From Streptomyces sp. NBC_01351 (GTDB lineage: Bacteria > Actinomycetota > Actinomycetes > Streptomycetales > Streptomycetaceae): a stretch of DNA of 64,000 nt. The DNA lies in the NCBI RefSeq assembly GCF_036237315.1, contig NZ_CP108356.1, positions 2,786,501-2,850,500 of the forward strand. Reading direction: 5' to 3'. Shown here in pieces: positions 43,990 to 52,548 of this stretch (within the stretch, counting starts at the first letter, position 1; each line of letters starts with the position of its first letter). Under the pieces are notes generated by a model. The model was not told the origin of the DNA, ran no database searches, and saw only the letters and a list, made by a program, of their open reading frames with translations. Both the position numbers and the translations under genes were made by a program.

Positions 43990-44820
43990 ATGGCGAATAC
44001 GACGGATACGGCGGCCACGGCGGATGCGGCAGGTCCGACGGGCACGGCTCCGAGTGCGGCGGAAGCGGCTATCGGCACCGGGGACTGGCAGGCCTGGCAG
44101 GACAGCTGGGACCGGCAGCAGGAGTGGTACATGCCCGACCGCGAGGAGCGGTTCCGGGTGATGCTGGACATGGTCGAGGCACTGGTCGGCCCCACCCCCC
44201 GGGTACTTGATCTCGCGTGCGGTACGGGAAGTATTACGGACCGCGTCCTCAAGCGGTTCCCGGGTGCCACCAGTACGGGCGTCGATCTCGACCCGGCGCT
44301 GTTGACGATCGCCGAAGGCCACTTCTCCGGCGACGAGCGCGTCACCTTCGTGACCGCCGACCTCAAGGACCCCGACTGGCGCGCCGCGCTCCCCCACGAC
44401 ACCTACGACGCGGTCCTCACGGCCACCGCCCTGCACTGGCTGCCCAGCAAGGACCTGGCCGTCCTCTACGGACAGCTCGCACCACTGGTGGCCCCGGGCG
44501 GGGTGTTCATGAACGCCGACCACATGCCCGACCCGGCCACCCCGCGCATCGACGCCGCCGAACACGCCCACCGGCACGCCGGCATGGACCGGGCCAAGGC
44601 GGCCGGGGTGGCGGACTGGCGCGAGTGGTGGGCCCTGGCGGCCGCCGACCCGCTGCTCGCCGAGCCGACGAAGCGGCGCTTCGAGATCTACGGGGAGCAC
44701 GCCGACGGCGACACCCCCTCCGAGACCTGGCACGCCCGAACGCTCCTCGACGCCGGGTTCGCGGAGGCCCGTACGGTCTGGCGCTCGCCCTCGGACGCGC
44801 TGGTCCTAGGTCTGAAGTAG
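43990..44820 (+). CDS. SAM-dependent class I methyltransferase
   Basis: A 276-residue protein. After a 40-residue Ala/Thr-rich start the methyltransferase fold begins: RVLDLACGTGSITDRVLKRFPGATSTGVDLDPALL (motif I and acidic loop), VTADLKDPDW, DAVLTATALHWL and PGGVFMNAD. Substrate unknown. GGAGGGGTTCGTG lies before the ATG, which favours 43990 over upstream starts. A hairpin terminator follows. Confidence 0.88.
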   Translation: MANTTDTAATADAAGPTGTAPSAAEAAIGTGDWQAWQDSWDRQQEWYMPDREERFRVMLDMVEALVGPTPRVLDLACGTGSITDRVLKRFPGATSTGVDLDPALLTIAEGHFSGDERVTFVTADLKDPDWRAALPHDTYDAVLTATALHWLPSKDLAVLYGQLAPLVAPGGVFMNADHMPDPATPRIDAAEHAHRHAGMDRAKAAGVADWREWWALAAADPLLAEPTKRRFEIYGEHADGDTPSETWHARTLLDAGFAEARTVWRSPSDALVLGLK

Positions 44821-44835
44821 GAACCCGAAAACGGC

Positions 44836-44867
44836 TGAGGGCGGTACGGGAATCCGTACCGCCCTCA
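44836..44867. terminator. Bidirectional hairpin terminator
   Basis: TGAGGGCGGTACGG and CCGTACCGCCCTCA are perfectly complementary around GAAT. It lies between the methyltransferase (+) and ABC ATPase (-) genes, which converge. Confidence 0.9.
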
Positions 44868-44882
44868 CTCCTGCGAGCCCTG

Positions 44883-45647
44883 TTACAGGACCTTGGAGAG
44901 GAACGCCTTCGTCCGGTCGTGCTGGGGGTTGCCCAGTACGTCGCGCGGGTTGCCGGACTCGACGACCACGCCGCCGTCCATGAAGACGAGGTTGTCGCCG
45001 ACCTCGCGGGCGAAGCCCATCTCGTGGGTGACCACGATCATGGTCATGCCCGATTCGGCGAGGTCCCGCATGACGTCGAGGACGTCACCCACCAGCTCCG
45101 GGTCGAGCGCCGAGGTGGGCTCGTCGAAGAGCATCAGCTTCGGCTCCATGGCCAGCGCGCGGGCGATCGCCACGCGCTGCTGCTGGCCGCCGGAGAGCTG
45201 GGTGGGGTAGTTCCCGCCCTTGTCACCGAGGCCCACGCGGTCCAGGAGGCGTACGGCGCGCTCGCGCGCCACCGCCTTGGACTCGCCCTTGACCATGACC
45301 GGGGCTTCCATGACGTTCTCTATGGCCGTCATGTGCGGGAAGAGGTTGAAGCGCTGGAAGACCATGCCGATGTCCCGGCGCTGGGCCGCGACCTCGCTGT
45401 CCTTCAGCTCGTAGAGCTTGTCGCCCTTCTGGCGGTAGCCGACGAGGTTCCCGTCGACGTACAGCCGTCCGGCGTTGACCTGCTCCAGGTGGTTGATGCA
45501 CCGCAGGAAAGTCGACTTGCCGGAGCCGGACGGGCCGACCAGGCAGAACACCTCACGCGGGGCGACCTCCAGGTCGATGCCCTTGAGGATGTGCGCCGCA
45601 CCGTAGGACTTGTGGACGCCCTCGGCCTTCACCATGGCAGTCGTCAT
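44883..45647 (-). CDS. Polar amino-acid ABC transporter ATP-binding protein
   Basis: A 254-residue ATPase: Walker [11 protein letters not shown]-loop, signature [17 protein letters not shown], Walker [15 protein letters not shown] and H-loop VTHEM. The sequence is of the GlnQ/GluA group (polar amino acids). Its start overlaps the permease stop by one base (TGATG). It powers import through the permease encoded upstream. Confidence 0.95.
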   Translation of the reverse strand: MTTAMVKAEGVHKSYGAAHILKGIDLEVAPREVFCLVGPSGSGKSTFLRCINHLEQVNAGRLYVDGNLVGYRQKGDKLYELKDSEVAAQRRDIGMVFQRFNLFPHMTAIENVMEAPVMVKGESKAVARERAVRLLDRVGLGDKGGNYPTQLSGGQQQRVAIARALAMEPKLMLFDEPTSALDPELVGDVLDVMRDLAESGMTMIVVTHEMGFAREVGDNLVFMDGGVVVESGNPRDVLGNPQHDRTKAFLSKVL

Positions 45648-46591
45648 CAGGCCACCGCCTTGCGGTTCGAGAAGCTGGACAGTTTCGCCTTGATCTTCTG
45701 CAACGGCGTGGGCGGCAGCGAGCGGAGCGAACCGCGGGCGTAGCGCCGCTCCAGGTAGTACTGGCCGACGCTGAACACGCTGGTCAGGGCGAGGTACCAG
45801 ATCGACGCGACGAAGAACATCTCCATCACCGCGAACGACGTGGACGCGATGTCCTGGGCCGCGCGCAACAGGTCGAAGTACTGCACTGCGACGACGAGCG
45901 ACGAGGTCTTGAGCATGTTGATGAACTCGTTGCCCGACGGCGGCACGATCACCCGCATGGCCTGCGGCAGCACGACGCGGCGCATGGTCTGCATCCGGGT
46001 CATGCCGAGCGCGTGCGAGGCCTCGCTCTGGCCCTCGTCGACCGACTGGATGCCGGCCCGGACGATCTCCGCCATGTACGCGCCCTCGTTGAGGCCGAGA
46101 CCCAGGAGGGCGGCCAGGAAGGGCGTCATGACCTGGGTCATCTCGTCCTTGTAGAACCCGAGGTTCAGGACCGGGAAGATCAGGGCGAGGTTGAACCAGA
46201 TGAGCAGCTGCACGTACACCGGGGTGCCGCGGAACAGCCAGATGTAGAACCAGGCGATGGTGCTGGTCACCGGGTTCTTCGAGAGCCGCATCACGGCGAA
46301 GAGGACACCGAGCACCAGGCCCAGGGCCATCGAGGCGATGCTGATCCAGATCGTGTTGCCGACACCACGGAGGATGGTGGGGTCGAACAGCTTCTCCGGA
46401 ACGGTCGCCCAGCGCACGTTGTCGCTCTGCCCGAAGGCGTACACGAGCGTCACGAGGAGGACGATGGCCACGACGGCGCTGATCCAGCGGCCGAAGTGGC
46501 GGACCGGGATGGCGCGGATCGCCTCGGGCGGGACGGCCCCGGCCGGCGGGGTGTCCGCCGGGCCCGGGACCTTGTCGAGCTTGTCAGTCAC
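45647..46591 (-). CDS. Polar amino-acid ABC transporter permease
   Basis: A 314-residue membrane protein with a proline-rich N-terminus, a first helix ([17 protein letters not shown]) and a His/Glu/Gln-type TM core (about 80-280) including the EAA loop [31 protein letters not shown]. One permease gene is present, so a homodimer or fused function is expected. It stands 39 bases after the substrate-binding gene. Confidence 0.94.
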   Translation of the reverse strand: MTDKLDKVPGPADTPPAGAVPPEAIRAIPVRHFGRWISAVVAIVLLVTLVYAFGQSDNVRWATVPEKLFDPTILRGVGNTIWISIASMALGLVLGVLFAVMRLSKNPVTSTIAWFYIWLFRGTPVYVQLLIWFNLALIFPVLNLGFYKDEMTQVMTPFLAALLGLGLNEGAYMAEIVRAGIQSVDEGQSEASHALGMTRMQTMRRVVLPQAMRVIVPPSGNEFINMLKTSSLVVAVQYFDLLRAAQDIASTSFAVMEMFFVASIWYLALTSVFSVGQYYLERRYARGSLRSLPPTPLQKIKAKLSSFSNRKAVA

Positions 46592-46630
46592 AGTGACTGC
46601 CCTTCAGAGTGCTGCAGTGGTGCGCGGAGA

Positions 46631-47593
46631 TCAGGAACCGGCGTTGATCTTGGCTTCGGTGACGGCACCGGAGCCCGCGTTCCACTTGTCCAGGGCGGCC
46701 TTGTACGTGCCGTCCTTGATGATCGCGTCGAGGGCGGCCTTGAGGGCGTCGCGCAGCTCGGTGTTCTTCTTGTCCACGGCGATGCCGAAGAGACCGGCGT
46801 CGGTCGGGTTCGCGATGGCCTCGAAGTCGGCGCCGCCGCCGGCGGTCTGCGCGATGTACGCGGCGACCGGGGAGTCGTTCAGGTCGGCGACGGCGCCGCC
46901 GGCCTTCACGCGGGTCTGGGCCTCGGCGTCGGTCGGGAAGGACTCGATGGCGATCTCGCCCTTGCCGGCCGTCTTGCACTTCTCGGACTGGTCCTTGGCG
47001 GACGTCTCGTACGTGGTGCCGCGCTGGACGGCCACCTTCTTGCCGCACAGGTCGTCGAGGGTCTTGATGCCCTCCGGGTTGCCCTTCTTGACCAGGATGC
47101 CGGTCGAGGAGGAGAAGTAGTCGACGAAGTCGACACCGGCGCCGGTCTTGGCGCCCTTGTCGTCCAGGCCCTCCTGGCGGGCCTTGGTGTCGGTGAGCGA
47201 GGACATGACCACGTCGCTGCGGCCCGTCTGCATGCTGCCGATCAGGGTGTCGAAGGTGCCGGACTCGAACTTGAACGTCACGCCGAGCTGCTTGCCGAGC
47301 GCCTCGGCGATGCCCGGGTCGACACCGACAATCTTGCCGCCCTCGGTGAACTCCATCGGGGCGTAGGTCGCGTCCGTGCCGACCTTGATCACACCGGCGT
47401 CCTGGATCTTCTTCGGGAGCTTCGAGAAGAGCGGAGCCGCGCTGTTGTTCGCCTGGCCCGACGGGGTCGTGGAACCCTTGTCGGTCTGGTCGCCACAGCC
47501 GGTGAGGACCAGGGCGCCGGCGACCGCGATCGCGCCGACCGCGGCGATCCGGGACCGTGCGGCGGTCGTACGACGGGTGGTGCTTGCGGTCAT
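46631..47593 (-). CDS. Polar amino-acid ABC transporter substrate-binding lipoprotein
   Basis: A 320-residue lipoprotein: signal peptide with Arg-rich start, lipobox VLTGC (Cys near 32), then a family 3 solute-binding fold (VIKVGTDATYAPMEFTEGGKIVGVDPGIAEALGKQLG ... RSDVVMSSLTDT ... LCGKKVAVQRGTTYE). First gene of the operon. The ligand cannot be fixed from sequence; Glu/Gln or a basic amino acid is likely. S. coelicolor has the same gene trio next to malic enzyme. Confidence 0.94.
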   Translation of the reverse strand: MTASTTRRTTAARSRIAAVGAIAVAGALVLTGCGDQTDKGSTTPSGQANNSAAPLFSKLPKKIQDAGVIKVGTDATYAPMEFTEGGKIVGVDPGIAEALGKQLGVTFKFESGTFDTLIGSMQTGRSDVVMSSLTDTKARQEGLDDKGAKTGAGVDFVDYFSSSTGILVKKGNPEGIKTLDDLCGKKVAVQRGTTYETSAKDQSEKCKTAGKGEIAIESFPTDAEAQTRVKAGGAVADLNDSPVAAYIAQTAGGGADFEAIANPTDAGLFGIAVDKKNTELRDALKAALDAIIKDGTYKAALDKWNAGSGAVTEAKINAGS

Positions 47594-47713
47594 GGCTTCG
47601 TTCCTCCGGCTGATGGAAAAGGATCGAGAGTCGGTCGAACACGCACCATCGAGTGTCGCGACCTTGTGTGATTACGGCATCTTGCCATTCGGACTGAGAC
47701 ATTCAGGCAGCCC

Positions 47714-47746
47714 GTCAGGTCAAAATCGCATAACGGGCGACCTGAC
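47714..47746. promoter_or_regulatory. Inverted repeat in the ABC transporter/malic enzyme divergent region
   Basis: GTCAGGTC (47714-47721) and GACCTGAC (47739-47746) have perfect arms around 17 less GC-rich bases (AAAATCGCATAACGGGC). It is the strongest symmetry in the 524-base gap between the transporter (-) and malic enzyme (+). Another AT-richer patch at about 47850-47873 (GGTTTGGACTTTTAGCCAAAACC-like, imperfect inverted repeat) may belong to the malic enzyme promoter. No gene is convincing in the gap. Confidence 0.4.
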
Positions 47747-48117
47747 TGACCCAACAGGACTGCGGGACATGGCCACCGATGCCGCAGATACTGCTGTGAC
47801 CAGCGGTTTCGACGGCAGTTTCTACGGAGCGTCTCGCCTACCGGACAACAAGGTTTGGACTTTTAGCCAAAACCATGACAGAAGGCCTACAGTCGAGACG
47901 GAATCGACTCGTCTGGGTGAGTGTTCTTCCGGTAGAACAGATCCTTACACCCCTCATCCGGGGCTCAGGGCGCGCGTGCGGCGCGCCCGCGCGTACGAAC
48001 CTCCCCTCCGCGGAGACGGTCCAACCGTCGAAGCGGAGTACGTACTCGGTGCCCGCCCACCCCTTAACCAGGAGTGGCCACCCTCAACGATTCAAAGGAC
48101 TTAAGGGGTCACACAAA

Positions 48118-49323
48118 GTGGCAGCGGAGATCGTCAACCCTCGCAGTGACAGCAGCGCGACGGACAACAACCCCGACGCGGTGTTCGCGCTGCACCGGGG
48201 CGGCAAGATGGCCATCCAGGCCACCGTGCCGGTCAACAACAAGGACGACCTGTCCCTGGCGTACACGCCGGGCGTGGCGAAGGTGTGCAGCGCCATCGCC
48301 GAGCAGCCCGAGCTCGTGAACGAGTACACCTGGAAGTCCAACGTGGTGGCCGTCGTCACCGACGGCACGGCCGTGCTCGGACTCGGTGACATCGGTCCCG
48401 AGGCCTCCCTCCCCGTGATGGAGGGCAAGGCCATCCTCTTCAAGCAGTTCGGTGGTGTGGACGCGGTTCCGATCGCGCTCGCCACCAAGGACACGGACGA
48501 GATCATCGAGACGGTCATCCGTCTCGCCCCGTCCTTCGGCGGTGTGAACCTGGAGGACATCTCCGCTCCCCGCTGCTTCGAGATCGAGCGCCGCCTCCAG
48601 GAGGCCCTCGACATCCCGATCTTCCACGACGACCAGCACGGCACGGCCATCGTGACGCTGGCCGCCATGCGCAACGCCGCGAAGCTCACCGGGCGCACGC
48701 TCGGCGACCTGCGCGCCGTGATCTCGGGCGCCGGCGCCGCGGGCATCGCCATCGCCAAGATCCTCGTGGACGCGGGCATCGGCGACGTCTGCGTCACCGA
48801 CCGCAAGGGCGTCGTCTCGGCGGACCGTACCGACCTGACGGACGTCAAGGCGGAGATCGCGGGCCTGACCAACAAGACCGGCCAGACCGGTTCGCTGGAG
48901 AAGGCCCTGGCCGGCGCGGACGTCTTCATCGGCGTCTCCGGCGGCACGGTTCCGGAGGAGGCGGTGGCCTCGATGGCGAAGGACGCGTTCGTCTTCGCCA
49001 TGGCCAACCCGAACCCGGAGGTCCACCCGGACGTCGCGCACAAGTACGCGGCGGTCGTGGCCACGGGCCGCTCGGACTTCCCGAACCAGATCAACAACGT
49101 GCTGGCGTTCCCGGGCATCTTCCAGGGCGCGCTGAAGGTCCGCGCGACCCGGATCACCGAGGGCATGAAGATCGCCGCCGCCGACGCCATCGCCGGTGTC
49201 GTGGGTGACGAGCTCGCCGCCGACTACGTGATCCCGTCGCCGTTCGACGCGCGCGTCGCCGAGGCCGTGGCGTCCGCCGTGGCCGCTGCGGCGAAGGCCG
49301 ACGGCGTGGCCCGCCTGGCCTGA
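48118..49323 (+). CDS. NAD(P)-dependent malic enzyme
   Basis: A 401-residue malic enzyme of the short bacterial type. LSLAYTPGVAKVCSAI and KSNVVAVVTDGTAVLGLGDIGPEASLPVMEGKAILFKQF form the substrate domain, EDISAPRCFEIERRL and FHDDQHGTAIVTLAA hold metal and malate contacts, and VISGAGAAGIAIAKIL is the NAD(P)-binding GxGxxG. It decarboxylates malate to pyruvate, linking TCA cycle and pyruvate pools (in streptomycetes also NADPH for lipid storage). GTG at 48118; upstream frame is not protein-like. A perfect hairpin terminator follows. Confidence 0.95.
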   Translation: MAAEIVNPRSDSSATDNNPDAVFALHRGGKMAIQATVPVNNKDDLSLAYTPGVAKVCSAIAEQPELVNEYTWKSNVVAVVTDGTAVLGLGDIGPEASLPVMEGKAILFKQFGGVDAVPIALATKDTDEIIETVIRLAPSFGGVNLEDISAPRCFEIERRLQEALDIPIFHDDQHGTAIVTLAAMRNAAKLTGRTLGDLRAVISGAGAAGIAIAKILVDAGIGDVCVTDRKGVVSADRTDLTDVKAEIAGLTNKTGQTGSLEKALAGADVFIGVSGGTVPEEAVASMAKDAFVFAMANPNPEVHPDVAHKYAAVVATGRSDFPNQINNVLAFPGIFQGALKVRATRITEGMKIAAADAIAGVVGDELAADYVIPSPFDARVAEAVASAVAAAAKADGVARLA

Positions 49324-49365
49324 CGGCTGCGCTGGGCCGTAACGCTCGGCTGAGCTGTACGGAGG

Positions 49366-49404
49366 AAGGCCCGGCCGGATCCCCTGGATCCGGCCGGGCC
49401 TTTT
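49366..49404 (+). terminator. Terminator after malic enzyme gene
   Basis: AAGGCCCGGCCGGATCC and GGATCCGGCCGGGCCTT are perfectly complementary around CCT and end in TTTT. Confidence 0.95.
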
Positions 49405-49419
49405 CGCGTCCGCGGGCCG

Positions 49420-49523
49420 ATCCAGCCCCGCCGGCGTTTGAGGGGTGGGGGTCCCGCCCGGACGGAGTCTGGTGGGGGCACCTCCCAGCGGTAGCCGGGG
49501 GAGAGGGTCCGGGGCGGAGCCCC
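49420..49523 (+). repeat. Dispersed intergenic repeat, copy A
   Basis: Blocks in order: ATCCAGCCCCGCCGGCGTTTGAGG, CCGGACGGAGTCTGGTGG, GGGCACCTCCCAGCGGTAGC and GGTCCGGGGCGGAGCCCC (the last a GGGGC-GGA-GCCCC hairpin). The copy at 54093 has the same order with about nine-tenths identity by eye. It lies between malic enzyme and the dehydrogenase gene. Confidence 0.85.
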
Positions 49524-49617
49524 AGGGCCCCCGAGGGCCCGCACCGCGTACGTGGCCCTGGTCGCACCGACCCAGCCAGGGCTGGAAACCCGGCCTACCC
49601 AGCGGTAGCGTCGCGGC

Positions 49618-50580
49618 ATGTTCGCTGCCTATGCCGCCCGAATCGACCGTGACCAGCCGCTGAACGGCCTTGAGCTGGGCGAACGCCCCGCGCCCGAGGA
49701 CCGGCCCGGCTGGGTGACCGTGAACGTCAAGGCCGCCTCCCTCAACCACCACGACCTGTGGTCGCTGCGCGGGGTCGGTCTCGGCGAGGAGAAGCTCCCG
49801 ATGATCCTCGGCTGCGACGCCGCCGGGATCGACCAGGACGGCAACGAGGTCGTCCTGCACTCCGTGATCGGCCAGAGCGGCCACGGGGTCGGCCCGGACG
49901 AGCCCCGCTCGATCCTGACCGAGCGCTACCAGGGCACCTTCGCCGAGCAGGTGTCCGTCCCCGCCTGGAACGTCCTGCGCAAGCCGGCCGAGCTGTCCTT
50001 CGAGGAGGCCGCCTGCCTTCCCACGGCGTGGCTGACCGCCTACCGCATGCTCTTCACCAACGCGGGCGTCCGTCCCGGCGATTCGGTACTGGTCCAGGGC
50101 GCGGGCGGCGGGGTCGCGACCGCCGCCATCGCGCTCGGCAAGGCGGCGGGCCTGCGGGTCTACGCCACCAGCCGGGACGAGGCCAAGCGCAAGCGGGCCG
50201 TGGAACTGGGCGCGGTGGACGCCTTCGAACCGGGCGCGCGGCTGCCGCAGCGGGTGGACGCGGTCATCGAGACGGTGGGCGCGGCCACGTGGTCCCACTC
50301 GGTGAAGTCCCTGCGCCCCGGCGGCACCCTGGTCATCTCCGGCGCCACGAGCGGGGACCGCCCGGCGCACGCCGAGCTGACCCGGATCTTCTTCCTGGAA
50401 CTGAAGGTGGTCGGCTCGACGATGGGCTCGAAGGACGAGCTGGAGGACCTGCTGTCGTTCTGCGCGACGACGGGCCTGCGGCCGGTCATCGACGAGGTCC
50501 TGCCGCTGGACCGGGCGCGGGAGGGCTTCGAGAAGCTCGAGTCGGGCGACCTCTTCGGCAAGATCGTCCTGACCCCCTGA
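49618..50580 (+). CDS. Zinc-type alcohol dehydrogenase-like / quinone oxidoreductase-family protein
   Basis: A 320-residue MDR-family oxidoreductase: N-terminal GroES-like domain (WVTVNVKAASLNHHDLWSLRG, MILGCDAAGI), nucleotide-binding domain with VLVQGAGGGVATAAIALGKAAG and VISGATSGDRPAHAELTRIFFLELKVVGS. The structural-zinc cysteines are missing, as in quinone oxidoreductase-like members. Substrate unknown. There is no Shine-Dalgarno; TAGCGT lies about 8 bases before the ATG, as a -10 would for a leaderless mRNA. Confidence 0.9.
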   Translation: MFAAYAARIDRDQPLNGLELGERPAPEDRPGWVTVNVKAASLNHHDLWSLRGVGLGEEKLPMILGCDAAGIDQDGNEVVLHSVIGQSGHGVGPDEPRSILTERYQGTFAEQVSVPAWNVLRKPAELSFEEAACLPTAWLTAYRMLFTNAGVRPGDSVLVQGAGGGVATAAIALGKAAGLRVYATSRDEAKRKRAVELGAVDAFEPGARLPQRVDAVIETVGAATWSHSVKSLRPGGTLVISGATSGDRPAHAELTRIFFLELKVVGSTMGSKDELEDLLSFCATTGLRPVIDEVLPLDRAREGFEKLESGDLFGKIVLTP

Positions 50581-50593
50581 TCAACCAACCTTC

Positions 50594-50641
50594 ATGTCAA
50601 TACAGGTTGACACCCCCTCCCGCGTCAACCTACATTGACAT
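50594..50641 (+). promoter_or_regulatory. Palindromic promoter-operator of the HTH/Clp-N pair
   Basis: ATGTCAATACAGGTTGAC (50594-50611) and GTCAACCTACATTGACAT (50624-50641) are inverted copies matching at 16 of 18 positions. The -35 box TTGACA (50607-50612) lies in one arm and the -10 TACATT (50631-50636) in the other, with an 18-base spacer. The ATG at 50644 follows only about 8 bases after the -10, so the mRNA is probably leaderless. A dimeric regulator bound to both arms would block polymerase; the HTH protein encoded next is an obvious candidate. Confidence 0.8.
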
Positions 50642-50643
50642 AC

Positions 50644-50853
50644 ATGACGGAAGCTACCGATCTCGCCGAACGGGCCGGTGACCGTGACCCGCGCGTGGGC
50701 CTGCGTGCCGTGGCCGCCCTCCGCAGGCTGCTGGAGCAGCTGGAGGCCGTACAGGTACGCAGTGCCCGCGCGCAGGGCTGGTCCTGGCAGGAGATCGCGG
50801 CCGAGCTGGGCGTGAGCCGGCAGGCCGTGCACAAGAAGCACGGGAGGCTTTGA
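50644..50853 (+). CDS. Small helix-turn-helix protein
   Basis: A 69-residue protein. Residues 15-45 form a helical region (VAALRRLLEQLEAVQVRSARAQ), and the HTH is GWSWQEIAAELGVSRQAVHKKHGRL at the C-terminus, similar to sigma region 4-like or resolvase-type HTH. Its stop overlaps the Clp-N gene start (TGATG). The size suits an autorepressor of the palindromic promoter upstream. Confidence 0.85.
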   Translation: MTEATDLAERAGDRDPRVGLRAVAALRRLLEQLEAVQVRSARAQGWSWQEIAAELGVSRQAVHKKHGRL

Positions 50854-51377
50854 TGTTCGAGCGATTCACAACCGATGCCCGCAGCACCGTGAAGGGCGCC
50901 GTGACGCAGGCCCACGAGGCGGGCGCCGCCACGGTCACCGAGGAGCACCTGCTCCTGTCTCTCCTGGCCCTGGGCGCCCTGGACCTCCTGGGCGTCGACC
51001 GGGCCTCGCTCACCGCCGACCTCGCGAAGGCCCGCCGCCGGGGCGGCATGTCCCGGGCGGACGAGGAGGCACTGGCCGGTCTCGGCATCGACCTGGGCGA
51101 GATCGTCGCCCGCATCGAGGAAACCCACGGCGAGGGCGCCCTGTCCACCGCCGCGCCATCCCGGCGCAGGCGCTCCGGCACGGGCCACATCCCCTTCACC
51201 GCGGGGGCGAAGAAGGTGCTGGAACGCTCCCTCCGCATCGCCCTGGCCCGCAAGGACCGCCACATCGGCCCCCTGCACCTCCTGCTGGCCCTCCTCTCCT
51301 GCCCCGGCACCCTGTCCGAAGTCCTGACGGACCACGGCGTCACGTACACGACGGCAGAAACATCCCTGGCGGCCTGA
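50853..51377 (+). CDS. Clp N-terminal domain protein
   Basis: A 174-residue protein with two Clp-N repeats (MFERFTTDARSTVKGAVTQAHEAGAATVTEEHLLLSLLA; FTAGAKKVLERSLRIALARKDRHIGPLHLLLALLS) and no AAA+ domain. Such stand-alone Clp-N proteins may bind Clp substrates or adaptors. It is translationally coupled to the small HTH protein. After the stop a long 8-bp tandem repeat begins. Confidence 0.88.
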   Translation: MFERFTTDARSTVKGAVTQAHEAGAATVTEEHLLLSLLALGALDLLGVDRASLTADLAKARRRGGMSRADEEALAGLGIDLGEIVARIEETHGEGALSTAAPSRRRRSGTGHIPFTAGAKKVLERSLRIALARKDRHIGPLHLLLALLSCPGTLSEVLTDHGVTYTTAETSLAA

Positions 51378-51388
51378 CGAGCCGGCCT

Positions 51389-51528
51389 CACGGCCTCACG
51401 GCTTCACGGCTTCACGGCCTGACGGCTTCACGGCTTCACGGCCTGACGGCTTCACGGCTTCACGGCCTGACGGCTTCACGGCTTCACGGCCTGACGGCCT
51501 GACGGCCTGACGGCCTGACGGCCTGACG
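51389..51528. repeat. 8-bp minisatellite (CACGGCTT/CACGGCCT/GACGGCCT)
   Basis: About 17 copies of an 8-base unit run head to tail, with a higher-order period of 24 bases (GACGGCTT-CACGGCTT-CACGGCCT) in the middle and pure GACGGCCT at the right end. It starts 11 bases after the Clp-N stop. Unit length is not a multiple of three, consistent with a non-coding location. Confidence 0.9.
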
Positions 51529-51564
51529 ATCACCCTGCCTCGCCTGCCGGCCCCGCCCGGGGCA

Positions 51565-51612
51565 AATCCAGCCCCGCCGGCGTTTGAGGCGCGGGGTCCG
51601 GGGCGGAGCCCC
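51565..51612 (+). repeat. Dispersed intergenic repeat, short copy D
   Basis: AATCCAGCCCCGCCGGCGTTTGAGG followed directly by GGGGTCCGGGGCGGAGCCCC: the first and last blocks of the family with the middle missing. It lies 30 bases beyond the end of the PadR gene. Confidence 0.8.
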
Positions 51613-51641
51613 GGCGGCGGCGCCGCAGCCGACCGGAGGAC

Positions 51642-52547
51642 CTACGCACCACCCCGGAGCGTCGACTTCAGGCGGGCAACGGCGGCCGCCAGCTCCGCCC
51701 GCGCCTCGGCCACCTGGCCCGACGTCACCCCGTGGTCCCGCGCCGCGTCCCGCACATCGTCGCGGAAGCGGTCCAGCAGCCGGTCCAGGTCACGCGCGGC
51801 GTCCCCGGACGGCACCAGATCCTCGGCCCAGTCCACCCCCGCGGCCGCCGCACCAGCAGCCGCATCACCCGAGTCGGCCGCGGTCGGCGCACTCGACACG
51901 GAGCCGCCCAGCCACGCTCCGGCCAGGTTCCCCAGCACTCCGCCCGACTTGGCGAACTGCTCCTGCAGCTGCCCCACGACGCGCTGGACCTCCTCACGGG
52001 CCCGCTCCTGCGCCTCCTTGGCCTGGCGGCGGGCCTGCTGCGCCTCCTCCCGCGCGCGGCGGCTCTCGTCCTTCGCCCGCCGAGCCTGCTCCTTCCACTC
52101 CTGCCGCGCCTTGCTCATCTCCTCCTTGACCGTCTGCCACGACTCGCCGTCGACGCGCGTCTCGGAGGCCGAGGCCGCCGCCCGCATCTCGCGCCGCAGG
52201 TCACCCGCCGCGCCCCGGACGTCGTCGCGGATCTCGGCGGCCAGTTCGGTCACGGAGTCGCGGATCTCCAGCTCCAGGTCGGCGAGTTCGCCGCTGCGGT
52301 CGGCCAGTTCGGCGCGGCCCGCCTCGGTGATGGAGTACACCTTGCGCCCGCCCTCGGTGGCGTACGTGACCAGGCCCTCGGTCTCCAGCTTGGCCAGGCG
52401 CGGGTAGACCGTGCCCGCGGAGGGCGCGTAGAGGCCCTGGAAGCGCTCCTCCAGCAGGCGGATCACCTCGTACCCGTGGCGCGGGGCCTCGTCCAGGAGC
52501 TTGAGGAGGTAGAGGCGGAGGCGGCCGTGGGCGAAGACGGGCGGCAT
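51642..52547 (-). CDS. PadR-family regulator with long coiled-coil extension
   Basis: A 301-residue protein. The PadR winged helix (about 1-85: GRLRLYLLKLLDEAPRHGYEVIRLLEERFQGLYAPSAGTVYPRLAKLETEGLV) is followed by a very long charged coiled coil (about 100-205, EEMSKARQEWKEQARRAKDESRRAREEAQQ) and a helical tail with DLDRLLDRFRDDVRDAARDHGV. The extension is much longer than in typical PadR proteins. Its ATG begins one base after the stop of the DUF4097 gene, so both form one operon behind an ATATCGCG-type operator. Confidence 0.9.
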   Translation of the reverse strand: MPPVFAHGRLRLYLLKLLDEAPRHGYEVIRLLEERFQGLYAPSAGTVYPRLAKLETEGLVTYATEGGRKVYSITEAGRAELADRSGELADLELEIRDSVTELAAEIRDDVRGAAGDLRREMRAAASASETRVDGESWQTVKEEMSKARQEWKEQARRAKDESRRAREEAQQARRQAKEAQERAREEVQRVVGQLQEQFAKSGGVLGNLAGAWLGGSVSSAPTAADSGDAAAGAAAAGVDWAEDLVPSGDAARDLDRLLDRFRDDVRDAARDHGVTSGQVAEARAELAAAVARLKSTLRGGA

Positions 52548-52548
52548 G

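Noticed and set aside
47376..48104. 242-codon plus-strand frame over the transporter promoter region
   Set aside because: Starts inside the substrate-binding gene, has mixed composition and no recognisable domain; the region is better read as a divergent promoter.
51378..51540. Possible CRISPR array
   Set aside because: The repeats are 8 bases without unique spacers, so it is a minisatellite.
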